From Edolisoma coerulescens (lineage: Eukaryota > Chordata > Aves > Passeriformes > Campephagidae), in the NCBI GenBank assembly GCA_013397115.1, contig VWZW01004863.1, positions 2,223,034 through 2,287,033 on the forward strand: a stretch of 64,000 nucleotides of DNA, given 5' to 3'. Positions 1-13,600 of the stretch are shown here, piece by piece. How positions within the stretch are numbered: position 1 is the first letter of the stretch; every line of letters begins with the position of its first letter. A model generated the notes under the pieces. That model saw only the letters and a program-made list of their open reading frames with translations. It did not search any database and was not told where the DNA came from. Both the position numbers and the translations under genes were made by a program.

Positions 1-3000
1 TCAAGTGAAAGTCAATAAACATAATGGTTTAATCACTGTAATTTCCTGAATCCTAGGGGTGGCCTATATTTTCTCAAAAGTCATTCAGATTTGAGGTTTC
101 AGGGTGAGTACTTTTCAGTGCTTGCTACTTAGTGGAATTTCTAACCTAGTTTTACATTTCTAGGTGTGTGAAGAGAATTTGTCACCTGAAAAACTAGTGG
201 TCTGGAAAGGGTTTTAACCATTATTCAAATACTGGTCTTGCCTTGCTCTCACAGCAGGGAAGATCATAACAACTTTTCATTGTTTCTTCCATTGTATGTT
301 TGGAATCGCACTATAAAGGCTACTTTTATTTGTTCAGAATGCTAAATAAATTGGTGAAAAATAATGTTTTTTATATTATAAGAGAGCAGACATTTCTGAC
401 TTCTAGTGAATTTTAAGTTCTAAGTATCATCCTCAAGTGATTCATATTTTATGTGAAAAAATAAGACTCCACTATGATTTAGATTTTTTTTTCTTAAACA
501 TGCCAATATACCAAAACCAGAGAGACATTGAAAGCCTTCATTTCTACCTCCTCTATTGATCACCCTGAAGCAGTTAAAATGGAATTCAGATTTCTCCCTA
601 AGGAAGTACAGATGCACTCAAAATCTCTCACTCCAGCTAATAGTTTGCTATGCAGGAGTAAAATCAGAAAACCTAATGAATTTATTTGCCCTTTCAAGGA
701 CATGTTCCTGCACACAGCGTGATCTGTGACCTGCAGTAAATTAAGCATGCATAACTATGAACTAACCTGCTGCTTCTGTGTGGTGCCTCCCTCCTATTAA
801 ACAGACGTATGGTTTGTCTCAGCAAAGACTGTAAGGATTACCCATCAACCAGGAGCTGCTATCCTTCTTTTTCTTCTAGCTAGAAACTTCCCCCTCCCCC
901 AGAAATCATATAACTATATCTTCCTAAGTAAAATAAATTTTTGCATTATTTTCTCCTTACTTATTGCTCCTTTTAAATTGCACTAAGTTCCAACATGAAC
1001 ATTCATTTAATGTTGCTTTGCTTTCTATAGATTTGAACAATAATACATTGCACCTCAAAGTTCCAAAGCATCTCACAAACTCTATTCTTCATCCTCAGAA
1101 GAAAATAGGGAAAAAAAGAGAAAACTGCATCTAAAAGTTGATGAGGAGGAGGATTTGGGAAAAGAAAATAAAGGAAAGCTTTATCCAGGAATCTTAACAG
1201 ACTTAAATGTCAGGCACATTCTTCACAAGTACTGCTTGCATGTCTGAAGGCCATTGCAGTCAAAATAGGACATTCAAATCTTGTTCTTATTTATATAGTA
1301 CTGGAGTGTATGAACCCTGGATGTATTAGTTCAAGGCCAACAAAGCTCTCAGTGGTTTATATTTGAATTTGATTTATGTATACAAGAAAAAGTTTATTTC
1401 TTTTATAAAAACATGTGAGAGGTTTCCCAGAGGGCTTTCCAGGACCAGGGTACTCTAGGCCACTACAGCAACATCTGTAAACACCTGTACTGCAGATGCT
1501 GGCTTTAGTCACATGTACTTTTGCAAAAATAAAACATTTGCTGAAGTCTAAATGCAACTTTAAAAAGTTTTCTAAAAAAAATGGAAAAGGATTGTGGAAT
1601 CTGGTGGGTGGATGGAACACACAGAGTGATGGTATCATGAACAATAATCAACAGGATGGGATGGATTTAATTCAGTTGTATTTTTCTCCTCAACATCTAA
1701 GAAAAAAAGAAACAACTTTTTTTACTACCTTTAGTAATCCTGTTGAGTGAGACAAGGAGATCTGACATTGGCAGTGCCAGAGCCTAGGTTAAAGGGCTCC
1801 CTTTTTTCTCCATATCCTCTCTCAGTTATCCAGTGGTAGCATTAATTTGGAGCTTTTCCAGGCGGCTTCTGTTTTCTGGCCTCCCTCACACAAGCGAAGT
1901 TATTATTAGCCTCTAAGGAAAGAAAGAAAATGTGCTTCACACTGGTCCAGGGCTCTGAGCCTCCTGTGCACATTCCTGGGGCTGTGCTTGGTGCTTGAGT
2001 AGCTCTTCCCCTTGCCCCCCAGGAAAGACAGGGGCATCAGATGCCTGTCCCTGCAGCTGCAGGTTGCTAATGGGGCTATGATGAATAGGGTAAAATTCAT
2101 CTTAGCACAAAGAAACATTGCACGCCTAAACAGACCTGCAAGCCTGAAGAAGGGAAAAGCAGGCATAAAGTGAGTTATTATGGCAAGTGTTGGAGAAATA
2201 GGATCCATGGCCAGAGAAATGAACCTCAGAAAGGCTTGGCAATGTGAAGGAAAGAGGAGGAATGCCTGCTTCTCTGTGCTTTCTCCAGAAGTAGAGAGTA
2301 AAAGAAAATCAGGGTCAGGAGATGAACTGGTGAAAGAAAAAGAGTTATTCCTTCAAACTCAGCTCTACAACTGGCATCAGGCCCAAAAGCTGTGAGGCTC
2401 CTTGTTTTTCTAGGTCTCATCATCTTGCTGGCAAGCGAAGGGCAGTCAGAGCTGCCACGTGTCACAAATAACACATGGCACCTGAGCATCTGTCATGCCT
2501 CCTCATATCCCAGGTAGAAGGTCACTTGTTGTACTCCCACAGAGCACTATTTGTCTCACAGGAACATGCTGCAGGCCGAAAGTCAGGCAATCACAGGCTC
2601 CAGACTCAGTTGACTCTTGTTAATAATTCTTTGTAGTTCACAACCTTTGTAACGAGCCTGGGCTTCATTTCCCTTAGAAACTCGTCAGGCAGCTATCAGG
2701 AGATGTGCGAAAACAGAGATAAACCAAATATATTATTAAACAAATAACCTCACACTTAGGAAATGTGGACCTTTCAAGCTTTAAATGGAACATGCTCAGG
2801 TTCACCTTGTGATTCAGGATCTCGTGCAGTCCTGTCCGGTGTGAGGGGTGTGTAGAGCCCAGCATGCTGGAACCCCTCCAGCCTCACCCAGAGTTCTGCA
2901 GCTGTCAGCTGAGCACAGAAAAAGGAGTGTATCCAGCGTGGCTTCTCAGAATAAATTGATCCATACAAGTGAAGCAATCCCGAGAAGACAGCCTCAGCCA

Positions 3001-4149
3001 TCAATAAAACTGAAAATCCTAGAAACCAGGAAAATGTTTACTGTGCTAATCTGTGACCCATTGGTTGAGTGAAAGATCAGATCCTTTGGGATTTGTCCTA
3101 AAGGACGTCATGAAGCTCTTTCTCTTCTTAAGAGGCTGTAATCTCTTGAGGGTAAAAAAGCCACAAACAATAAAAACCAAGTTGCTCCCATTGGGTCAGC
3201 TTGATTGCTATCTCTGCTCATTCTGCTTTCAGTGAAGTGTGCTGTAGCTGTAACCACTGAACAATAGAATAGAACGAATGTATTAATTGCTAAGCTGTAT
3301 TAAGAGTTTAAGTAAGTGATAAGCGTGGAATTTCCTTTAATGGCTTATTTACTATACTTACAGTAATGTCTTGAATTATGTACTGAACTTTTAGATCTGT
3401 CATAAGACTTATTTTGCCTGGAGACACATAACATGTCAGCCTGCTGCCATGAGCTGTTTTGCTGTGCATTGCTGGGGATATTGTTCACTCTCACGCAAAT
3501 CAGCACAGACCGAATTGCACTTACAGAACAATTTTGTTTTCAGTAAGCAAGAATGAAAGTTTCAGGAAACAAATTCAGGTTTCTTAATGTGAAAATAGTT
3601 TTGCCCTGTGAAGTCTTCTTAATGCCAATGGAAGGCTTATTTTCCTGTTCCTTAAAAAGAACTAAGATAAATTATGAGATTTGCGGTAAGGGTTGCAATA
3701 GTACTAGTGAAGTAGAATCTGTGAAGACATAAGGACAAAGTGTATAGAAAGCTGATATATTTAGAAAATACAGACAAGCTTTTAGACTTCAAAGCACCTT
3801 TTCAGAAAGAAAAACTTTCTGGAGTTTTTATAGTGAGATATATTTGCTGAACTCTTAACACAGGAGGTGATAGGATACAGAGAAATTTCTCTGAAAGCTT
3901 TTGCAGACTGACAAGACTTACACAGGAGATGCTATTGTCCCAGTGAACTGTCCAGTGGGAGTTTGACTATAGCAGAGATGGAGAAATATATGTGTGACAG
4001 ATTTTTTGAGCTTTAAGTATTTGCTTTGCCCCAGTGTAATTTTTGCATAATGGTCTATAGCTTTGGGGCTTCAGGAGAGGTTACAGAAGGGCTTTAGTCA
4101 AATAGTAATGCAAGGGTGGCACAGCAACTTAAGCAAGAACAGTTCATTA
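1..4149. other. Noncoding A+T-rich unique DNA
   Basis: No gene, RNA gene or recognisable repeat is visible. The open frames here are at most about 100 codons, overlap on both strands and resemble no protein family I know. A locally GC-richer patch lies at about 1900-2100 and explains the 100-codon minus-strand frame there. Intergenic or intronic DNA is the most economical reading. An unrecognised short exon cannot be ruled out. Confidence 0.6.
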
Positions 4150-4345
4150 ACTAACTGAAGTCACGCTGCTCCTCTGACCGCTTTGGTAACCAAACAGTCA
4201 CAGATTGCTTGAAAGCCTCTCTGTACAGCTACGCTTACGGAAACTAAGCTGCCACGAGTGGCCTAACGCAAGCGTGCTAAGTCAAGCTAAGTCTTCAGCT
4301 TTGTGAGTGGGTATCGTGCGTGATAGTGCGCAACATTAATTTAGT
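4150..4345. other. CpG-dense patch in CpG-poor DNA
   Basis: Ten CG dinucleotides fall between 4164 and 4330 (near 4164, 4179, 4232, 4238, 4255, 4267, 4273, 4315, 4319 and 4329). The preceding 100 bases contain none and the next 100 almost none. The patch is not strongly GC-rich, so it is not a classical CpG-island promoter. It could be a young insertion whose CpGs have not yet decayed, a conserved regulatory element, or a hypomethylated site. No open frame or known repeat was recognised in it. Confidence 0.45.
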
Positions 4346-7300
4346 AGTCACAGACATACTAATTCATCCCAAAACATTTACTAAGTTGACTGTAAAGTTA
4401 AAGTATCTAGAGTAAAGAAAAATCTCAAAAGAAAAAAGTTCAACTGAAGGAACTGTGCCATTCCCTTGTAAACTATTGCTTCGACAAACCTGTTGGCTAG
4501 CTAGGGTAACAGTAATCTAATCTAAGTATAAATGTCCAAAAGTTGGTCATTTCAGTCTGAGATGGTCCTTTTAGCTTTTTCATACAGCAAGAAGTGAGCA
4601 ACAGGATGATTCATGTGATCTGTCTTTTCATCACTATCCGAACGGGAGACGAATCTGTCTCTGCCTATTTCTCCTCAATGACTATAAAGAGTTTAGGGAA
4701 AATAGTTCAGGCTTAGATGTTTACATTTTAGATGTGCAAGTTAATGTAGACTAAATCTTATCCTTTCTCTATTTTCCTTTCCTTTCCTCACTATTTTCTA
4801 TGTTATTCTTGTGCAATAGGACCTCTAAAAGTTTAAATTAGCAACCAATGCATTGGGTAATGATTGGAAAAATACATAATAGTAACTAAGCTTTCATTAC
4901 TACCAAAAATGCTGTAGTAGTTTGTTAATTTTCTCACCTCACTCTTTGGCCCTTGGCTTTAGTATGTGGGAGCTTGTTCTAGGCATGAAACAGGAGCACA
5001 GTTCTCTTCCTTGTTGAATATTTGAGTATTATATTTTGTTTAAACTAAAAGCCCAGGCAGTGGCTACTTTGGAAGTATTCAAATAGCATAAAACATGAGC
5101 AAGTGAGCATGCATAGCAAATAAAATAATTCATTTTCACACAATCCACTACGATCTAGAAAATCATTACTAGTGAAATTGTTTCAAGAAATTCCCACTAA
5201 CAGCACTTACCAGCCTGCCTGACTTGTGGCCTTAATTTACAAATCAAAGCAACACAAAACAATACAGAGCAAGGAACTTCATTAAGCATATTTTTCCCTC
5301 TGTTTTTACTTCTACCTTAATTTAAAAGCCCAAAACACATAGTCAGAAATGTAAATAGCGTTCTTCAGTTTTACTGCTTTTGCTTTTTGGCAATTATATT
5401 AATTTATAATATGTGAAATATATTGTGTTTATTATGTGTTTGAACTGTATAACTTTCCACATTTCTGTACAGTATGTGTTACTGTAAGATTTGTTAATGA
5501 CACAATAATTATGTTTTTCTGAGCTGGATTGTCAACCTGTCTGAGCTCTATGGAAAGGGTGGCTAATACGAGCTCCCATTGGGAAAAGGAAAGGAAGACG
5601 AAAAAGAAAACCAAATTGCAACAATAGAAAGTTATGACTATCATTCCAAAATACATATAGTCCATGAGAACCAACAGAAAGCCAGGTGAAAATATTGTAT
5701 TACCTACAGGGAAATTTTTGTTCATTTTCTTGTTCCATTTCTACTCTGCTTAGCATAGATCTCAACAAGAACTTCTGCAGACCTTAAACAGGATACCGCA
5801 GTTTGTTATCGGATGTATTAACCTAGAAAGCAATTAAAATGCTGCTCATTTAACCCTGTAATAAAACTGCTGAGAAAACTGCAGGCAGCTGAGGAATCTG
5901 CAGAGTCCTATGGTATATTCTCACCAGTTCTGTGCTGGACAGAAGATGTAGGTTCTTCTTCACAGCAAACTTTGGGGTTTGTAATTTTCAGGTTAAAACA
6001 AAATATTTGAAACACATATTCTCAAAATGCAGTCGTACTAAACCATTGGTCAAAATTTTATTATTCAAAAATCTCACTGAATGCCTCTTCAAAAGCTGTT
6101 CAGCCCCATTAATGATTCAGCTTAAATGAATCAACACCTTTCAAGAAAAATTAATTTTGTCAAAAACTGCCTGACCAACTCTGCCCTGTGTTTACAGAAG
6201 CCATTTAAAAATAGGTTTAAGTGCATTTTTAGAATTGCAAATTAGGGGAAATCTATTTACTTGAGAAGTGTAGATCCATAAATAATGCTGAACTTCTGTC
6301 TTCATCTAGCAAAAACTGGTATTTCTGACAGGTTGTAATTACTATTCAAGGACAAAAGTTACACGTGACTATTTAGGACAAACTTTTCAATTCCTCCTCA
6401 GAACTCAGCAAACTTTCTGTTACTGACCTCTGCTACAGAGCTATCTGTCCTTTGTAGTTTTTGATCAACTACCTGACCTTCTGCAGAAAAAATAACAATC
6501 CTAACAAACAAGAAATATACTACAAACAGAATACCTTATAGACCTACCCATAAAGCATCTCTCTGCTACCAGTTTGAGTCTCTGCTCTTTATTTGTAGTT
6601 TCCCTGTTCTCCTCTGCCTACCATCATTGGTGATAATTAGGTTGTTAATGCTTCCAGAAAAATTCTCCTCGGGAAAATATCCTTCTATTTTTACATATCT
6701 GAAGACTGTCTTGCTCACAGTTGGAGCATTAATAATAGCAGAGGGGATTTGACACACTCACCATGATTTCAAACCAGCCTTGCAGAGAAATGGGGCTTGT
6801 CTCTGAGGCAAATTTACAAGGAGTAAAAAATTTTACAAATTCAGAGTTGATTTAGATTCTTTTGTGAGACCCCCTGTTTTCAGGAAATTGATTGAAGGGT
6901 GAATGAAGAGAGAGATATATTTCTCCCTCTGACGGTACTAACCAGGCAGCTCTAGTCTACACATAGTGCTCATTAGGTCACTTGAAAAAAACAGGACCGT
7001 AAGCACCTCTAACCACATTGTAAGTGTTTCATACCAAGCCATTCTCTTACAGTTTAAGCTAGATCAGACAAACAAAATTATGGATGACTTTTTAAAATAT
7101 AAGGAATCAGGATATAAAACTACAGTGCCAAGGAATTCTCTCTAACGTCTGTGGGTGAAAAGATCATGGAAAAAGAGAATGAGACGCTCATGTAAGACTG
7201 GAGCTAAATTGTCCACTCTATGAACATTCCCTTAAGGTTTCAATCTATGTTTCTTCGCCAAAATTAAATAAGATTGCAATTTTCTGTAAGAAAGTAGGTA

Positions 7301-8800
7301 AGCACAGTAAGTACTTGTGAGAGATTGTGGAAAAGGCTGATTTTAAGAAATTCATTCTGGTGGGTTAAATAGCTCCATCTGAAAACAATTCCAGTTTCAG
7401 AATAATAGGAGTTGAAGAGACTATCTTCTCAGCTGGTGTATGTTTGAGTTTAGGAAGCCTAAGGCACTTCTTGCCGTGTTGTCAGACCTTAAAGGTATTA
7501 AAAGTAAAAAATCCTTCAGATGACTTTTCCCTGTTAAGTGTTTTTTTGTTCTGAGGTAGCTGGAAACAGGTCTGGTTTTCAGCCCATTTTCTGTTTAGCC
7601 CTCTGTGAAAAATAGACTAGAGTGATGTTTTATGTTTACCATCTCCTGAGAAGTGCAGGCCGTGAGGAAAGGTCTTTAAATCTGCTCTCACAAGCAAATC
7701 CCAGGGGAAAGGATCTTCCAGATACACAACACACCAGCCATTGGACTGCCATGGGATTGATGGCACTTCAAACACACAACACCTCAGCACAAGAAAGAGT
7801 GATCAATAATTCAGGCAACGCCAATTTGGAAGTGCTGGAAAGTCTTGTATATAAGGTATTTTGCATGTTTTGGACCTGAAAAATAGAAATCCCCAAAACT
7901 TTGGTTTCTGCTAAATTTCCAATATATTCTAATTAGAATGATCACCTACTGCTAGGTGATAACTCAAGAGATATTCAGGGAAGGAGGACACTGTTTGACC
8001 TGCATTAATTCATTCAACTGACAACACAGAAGTAATTAAAAAAAAAGATAAATCTACTTTCTCTGACAGACAAGTTCCTACCTCGTCACATTTTTGCGCA
8101 GCCTACATGTGTGGCTGCAGATGGAAGGTTTTTGTGTGCTACCATAGATGTAGTTTTCTGAAAGAAAAAATGAGCAAGGTATGCAAATGCAGGAAAGAAA
8201 AATATATTACAGATAAGTGTACAGCATATTTTTCTTTATTTCAGTCTGAGAATCTTTAAAAGCACTTTAGAGTGGTTAATATTTTGTCTCCACTGATCTG
8301 TGCTGAGTGGCTCAAGATTAATGATCAAATATAGCATTTTTCAGAATCAGTAGCTTGCTGGTCAGAAAGGATTTCCTCAAGCATGTGCAGTTGGCTGCCT
8401 GAAGATGCTGAACACTTTCCTTCTCTGCAGCAAAGGGCCATGGCGGATTTTATCATAAGGTCAATTACTTACAGGTGGATGCAGTTTTCAGGTCTTTTGC
8501 ACAGCTACTTTTCTCTTCATTTTCTGTAACCAGGAAGAAACAGGAAATCCAAATGTCTCAGTAATCTTATTCAATGTAGGGGTCAAATTCCTGTTATAAA
8601 TTGTTGTAACTCAGTTTATTTAAGAAAGGAGTTGTGATTTACCTCAGCTGAATATGCACAGGTAGCTGTTTTCTCTTTCCTCATTCATTCTCAAATACGA
8701 TATTGTAGCAAAACATAGCATGTTGTATTATCTTTTGAATTTGTTGGGGGGTTTAGTTTTCATCAAAATCTTATTGTTAGTCTGTATAGTTATTTGCTTA
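4346..8800. other. Noncoding A+T-rich unique DNA
   Basis: Only short chance open frames (under 100 codons) are present, with no recognisable domain, repeat consensus or RNA gene. I see nothing functional that I can support here. Confidence 0.6.
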
Positions 8801-8836
8801 TTGATATTCTTCTGCCAATTGATATTCCTTTGCCAA
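8801..8836. repeat. Tandem duplication, 2 x 18 bp
   Basis: Two adjacent 18-base units (8801-8818 and 8819-8836) both begin TTGATATTC and end TGCCAA, with two mismatches. This is probably a local replication-slippage duplication. No function is implied. Confidence 0.75.
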
Positions 8837-11649
8837 ATAAGATTCAGTCAGTGGTCAGAACTGCAGGGATGGGGTGGCCAGGAGTTTTTCAGGTGCAGAG
8901 GAGAGCAAGACAGGAGCAGTGCAAGAGTGTGAGAGCTCTCCTGTCCTCCAAATACCCATGCTGGCCAGAGAGAAGGAGGGTTGGGGTTGCCACATCCCAG
9001 AAATTTGCTTGAAGAAACACAGTTAATATTCTCTGCTGCCCTCACTGGTATGAAACACTTTTCCAGTGTCTTGGTCAGGTGAAGAGCATTTAGCACCAGC
9101 AGTCTATCAGCTATCTGTGATTTCTGACACTTTTCAAAAGTGGTCAAGCACTTAATTTCTGTTGAAATCATGTTGTATGTTAGTGTTTTTTTATAACATC
9201 TCATTCATTCCTGTCAGTAGATACCTCACTACCAAAAGGACACTATCTCCAAAAATCCAAACAGAATCTTTTAGAAATCCAGTACTGCTTTCCATATATC
9301 TCCATAAATATACTTACACAGCTGTAGTGGGGGAGTAATGAAATACCTAACAGAAGGAAATAAGCCATTAGGAGAAACAATAAAAGGGATAAGCAATGCC
9401 TAAATCTAGAGAAAGAGGAGGCAAATTGAAATCAAGGGAATAAGAAAAAAATATCATTTAATCATTCAATTAAATGAGAATTCAATGGGCAAATGAACTT
9501 TTTGTTGTTTCCTGAGATGGTATAACATATAGGTTGAGTAGACCTCCTCCTAAGGTAACAAAATACAGGCTTTGCTTTGAGGGAGCTAAACATGGTAGTG
9601 ACTGCCTGCTTGCCCAGATGTAGATCCTAATGTATTCACAAATAGAAGCATCTGTCTGGCTCAGCCATTTTCAAAGTGTACATCTAGATAAAAGTAGTGC
9701 AATATTAATGTCCACCAAAGGCATTAACAGGAAATTCAGACATAGGGCAGAGATTTAGGATTCTCTGAATAAACACCCTACCGCAATCAGAATTGGGTGA
9801 GTGTTGGATAGTGTCTTGCTTGCATGAGAAGCAGAAGGAAGAAAGAAATGTTTTCCTTCACCTAGTAACTCTGTATTTGTCACATCTTCTCTTATATTTG
9901 TACTCTGTCACTTTTTTCACTTAATTACTGGCCTAATTACCACTCTTAAGTGATCTTTTCTAAGGCTCAACTATTTCTTTGTGGAAGAAGGTATTTTAGG
10001 ACCATCCAGATTTAGTAGGCAAGTTTTTGTTCTGTCTTCTCTATGCAAGGTGAGATGGTGGACTACCTTCTAGTCATCACTACTTACTACTTAATAACAC
10101 ACAGTAGGCTTTCACATAAGTATTAGGAACTGGCATTTGTTATCCTTTTTCTTTAATATTTTCCCACTTACTAGTTTTTCAGTGGTCAGCTGGTCATATA
10201 TGTTCTCCATGAGCTGCTTTGTTATGTATGAGAGTACTCTATAATATCTGCCTTAAACAAAAAGGATTGAATTTGTCTGATTTTTAATCACCCTATGTTT
10301 CTTCAGTTGAATTTGTCTTATACACCATGAATTCCCAGTACAGTCAAATCTGGAGTATAATGAAGGAAAGATTGATCCTTGCTAATTTTCTGAAATTGGA
10401 TTTTGTGCAATAAATCACAGAATATTACTGAAACTAACAGTTCTACTCAGGATTAAAATTTATCAGTTAATGAATACTTTCTGGTCTTCTCAAGTTTGCT
10501 TATATCCCTAATTTGCAATTCTGTAGACAGGCCTGTGATGCTGCATCATTTCACAACTCTTGTATTTCTTGTTCATCTGTGTTTTTATGTGTTGTTTATG
10601 TGGGTTAGTAAAACCTTCCTTAGTACTTGCTTTCAGGGAAAATCTTTGTGTTTAGAAAAGGGAAAAGAGAGAGAGATGGAGAGTCGTCTTTCCAGGTTGG
10701 GACATTGTTTTGCCAGTACTCTCTATTCTGTGTCGGGGAAGGTCAGATTTTCCCCTTACCACATGGTCTTCTGAATCACCTGACCGCTGCATCACATTTA
10801 CAGGTGCAGACTATCGTGCACTGAGTTCCTAGGTAGCTGCCAGCTACACAAAAAAGCTTTGAGAGTTATTAGCAACTTTAATTAACAGCATGTGAATCAT
10901 GTACTCACATGTCATCTAATTATGACCAGTTACCTGAAACCCTTAGCTATGTTACAAACTAACAGCACCCAAGAGAACACACTATGTCAAAACATTTCTG
11001 ATTTGCAAAAGAAACAACCTTTCCAGTGCTATTAATAAATATTGGAGAGATATGTTTCCATTAACAACTAGTAAACTGTCCATTCAACCAAAAAGGCACC
11101 TATTTAAATGAAAGACAATCATACAGTTTATTTACATGGATGGCGATGTAGTTCAAACAGGTGCTGAACTGAACTCTTTTAAACTGTTTCTGCTAAACAA
11201 GCACAAACAACTTATCAGTAATACATACAGCTGAAGCATAATGAGGTTATTTTCCTTAAAAGAAAAACAGTCAATGACATCACTTAAGTATTTTCTGGAA
11301 TGTCTGACTAGAAGTGTCTTTCATATCCTATTGTATTCTCTTATATACAGCCTTTTTTTTTTCCCCAAAAACTTTTTACTGGGATTAATAAAGTAGATCT
11401 GACATTTGTGTGTTACAGATTCGAAGAAATCTCTGAATACCCAATGGTATATTACTTCTCCTTCCCTAACTCGTTTGTACTATGTTGAAAGCAAATAGTA
11501 GAGTAACTAAAGAAAACACAGATAATGAAGAAATGGAAATCCTTGTTGCTTAAATATCTAGTTGGGTAACAGAAATACTCTAGAAAACTTCGGATGTTGC
11601 CTCTGTTGATATTCATGATTAAGTGCCCTCCAATGGTGTGTGAAAGCGA
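8837..11649. other. Noncoding unique DNA
   Basis: There is no recognisable gene or repeat. A 118-codon minus-strand frame (8848-9204) lies over a moderately GC-rich stretch. It has no signal peptide, domain or compositional feature I recognise, and I treat it as a chance open frame. Confidence 0.55.
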
Positions 11650-12010
11650 GCAGCTGATGATGTGAAATCCTACAGGCACCTCATGCCTTTTTGTGGGAAG
11701 CTCTGTGAGGAGGCCTCAGGGAGCCTGGAAATTTCAGCTTTCTCCAGTTTCTCATGTGGGCTCTCAATGATGGGGAGAGGGGTCGGTTGGGTTGAGAACG
11801 GCTTCCCCGCCCCTGCTGACCCAGCTGCTCCAGGGAAGGTTAAGCCTGTGTTGTGCAGTGGCTTTCCCCTGTGTTTTTCCTGGGACTTGTCCTTTGCCCC
11901 ACTTCCATACACTTTATCTTTTCTCCAGAGAGCCATTCCTTACTCTTTCTGGGCCTGATCCCAGAAGCACTGGGATGACAAGAAATTGCGGAAGAGAGTT
12001 GCACTAATTT
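11650..12010. other. GC-richer patch with overlapping chance frames
   Basis: This stretch is visibly richer in G+C than its flanks. It is open in several frames on both strands at once (98 codons on plus, 88 on minus, plus shorter ones). That pattern follows from stop-codon scarcity in GC-rich sequence and does not require coding. I recognise no protein family or repeat. It could be a decayed transposable element or an untranslated exon. Confidence 0.4.
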
Positions 12011-12769
12011 TAGTAAGCTTGGGAACACTTTCTGTGCAAATCAGAGAGAACAAGCCCCCAAAATACCTAAAGAAAATGATGAAAAAGCTATTGATGAAAT
12101 CCTATTCCTCATTGAATTGAACAGGAACATTTATTATTAATGTAATTTACTTCAATAGTGTTATGATTTAACTTTGTATATTCTAAAATGTGTCTAGCAA
12201 CCAATGAAATATTTTCGTAAACAGAAAGCATTTTGATTACTTCACCATAAGAAATTTTCAAATATTTTGTGGAGCTATATTTTTGTCTTTATTCTCCTAC
12301 AAGGAATTCAGTAGAGAAAAAAAAAAAAAATTAACACTGGGGTGTACTACGATCCAAGTATTATATGATGTTTGTTTAATATTTTCATTTCCTAGTCTTT
12401 GGGTTTTTACTTATCTTGGAAGAAATGAATAATTTGATTCCCTGAATAATTGTCATATACTTATTAATAATTCAAAAGGGAAAAGTGCATCAGAATAATC
12501 TCTTCAATAAGATGGTTTGTGTTACAGTAGTTATATATATATAAAGGGATTTAAGTAACTGAAAAGTAAAAATCACAACAATGATGTCCTGTTCTGTTCT
12601 CTCCAATAGGCACACTCACACAAACTCATATGTATGTACACGTATTTATGCATATGGTTTTTTCCAAATTTGTACCCAAAACAGTTCTGTCAATCGTAGA
12701 TCACTTAAAATGACTTTTCAGTGTCTGAAGATCTCACTGATGTTAAACTGGCCTCCATAAATTGATTTT
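12011..12769. other. A+T-rich DNA with A14 tract and short TA run
   Basis: The stretch contains an A14 homopolymer (12317-12330) and a short TA dinucleotide run (12532-12543). No gene or dispersed repeat is recognisable. The A tract has no AATAAA-type signal and no recognisable retrocopy beside it. Confidence 0.6.
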
Positions 12770-13600
12770 ACTTCTTGCTGTGGATGTTCCTCCCTTGCCC
12801 AGGGAAGGTGTGGCCAAACTTCCACACCCAACAAGCCACATGCTTAAGACTTCCCCTAGCAGAGAGTTGCACCTCACTGTTTGATGGGTCAGAGGATGGA
12901 GGTGATTATCCATTAGTCCATTTCACTGTGGATGGTCAGGTACAGAAACTACCAGGACAGCTTGCTGGTGCCTGTCAGAGCTGATATTCCCAGTCCTGTT
13001 GTGCCCGTACTGAAACAAAGCTGCTTTCTACCATCCACACATGTGCCATCTGGGGTAGTCATAGGTGAGATCTCCAAAAAGTCCCACTGCCTGTCTGGTA
13101 GGGACTTCTTGTATCCCCTGGAGCTCAGGAGTTCCTCATGGTGGTGACAATGCATTGAGCTTGTATCTGGTTCATGGGTGAGAAGACTCTGAAATGATTC
13201 CCTATCCAGTAAGTTTTGGTGTACAGGGCAGAGACAAAGGGTGATGCTTTCACAGTAACATCTATTGCTGAGCAGATGGTCTGTTGTGTTCTGCACTAGT
13301 TGGAGCTGTTTCTGAGTGTGTAGTCTTCATTTCTATGCTTCAAAATGCTTCCAGTATTTTATTTGTCCATTTATTGCAACTGGAAGAAAAGAAATTACAT
13401 GTAAATAAATGTCTAGGAAACACTTGGAAGTCTCTCTGTGCCAGACCAATCCAGCTGGGTGAAATACCTGCCCACCAAGGTTTTATTATTTGGCAGTGGC
13501 AGATCTCACCTGCCTTTGCTGATGATAGTGATCCCTCTGAAATAGAATACCTGCCACCATAAACACCAATATTATCTTTTCTCCCCTCCTCCTGCACTCC
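12770..13600. other. Stop-poor stretch of unknown origin
   Basis: About 830 bases carry consecutive open frames on both strands: minus 13340-13597 (85 codons) followed by minus 12949-13296 (115 codons), and plus 12775-12984, 12932-13147 and 13284-13562. None resembles a family I recognise, and the frames are not co-linear without frameshifts. It may be a decayed transposable element or simply a GC-richer segment. I do not assign a function. Confidence 0.3.
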
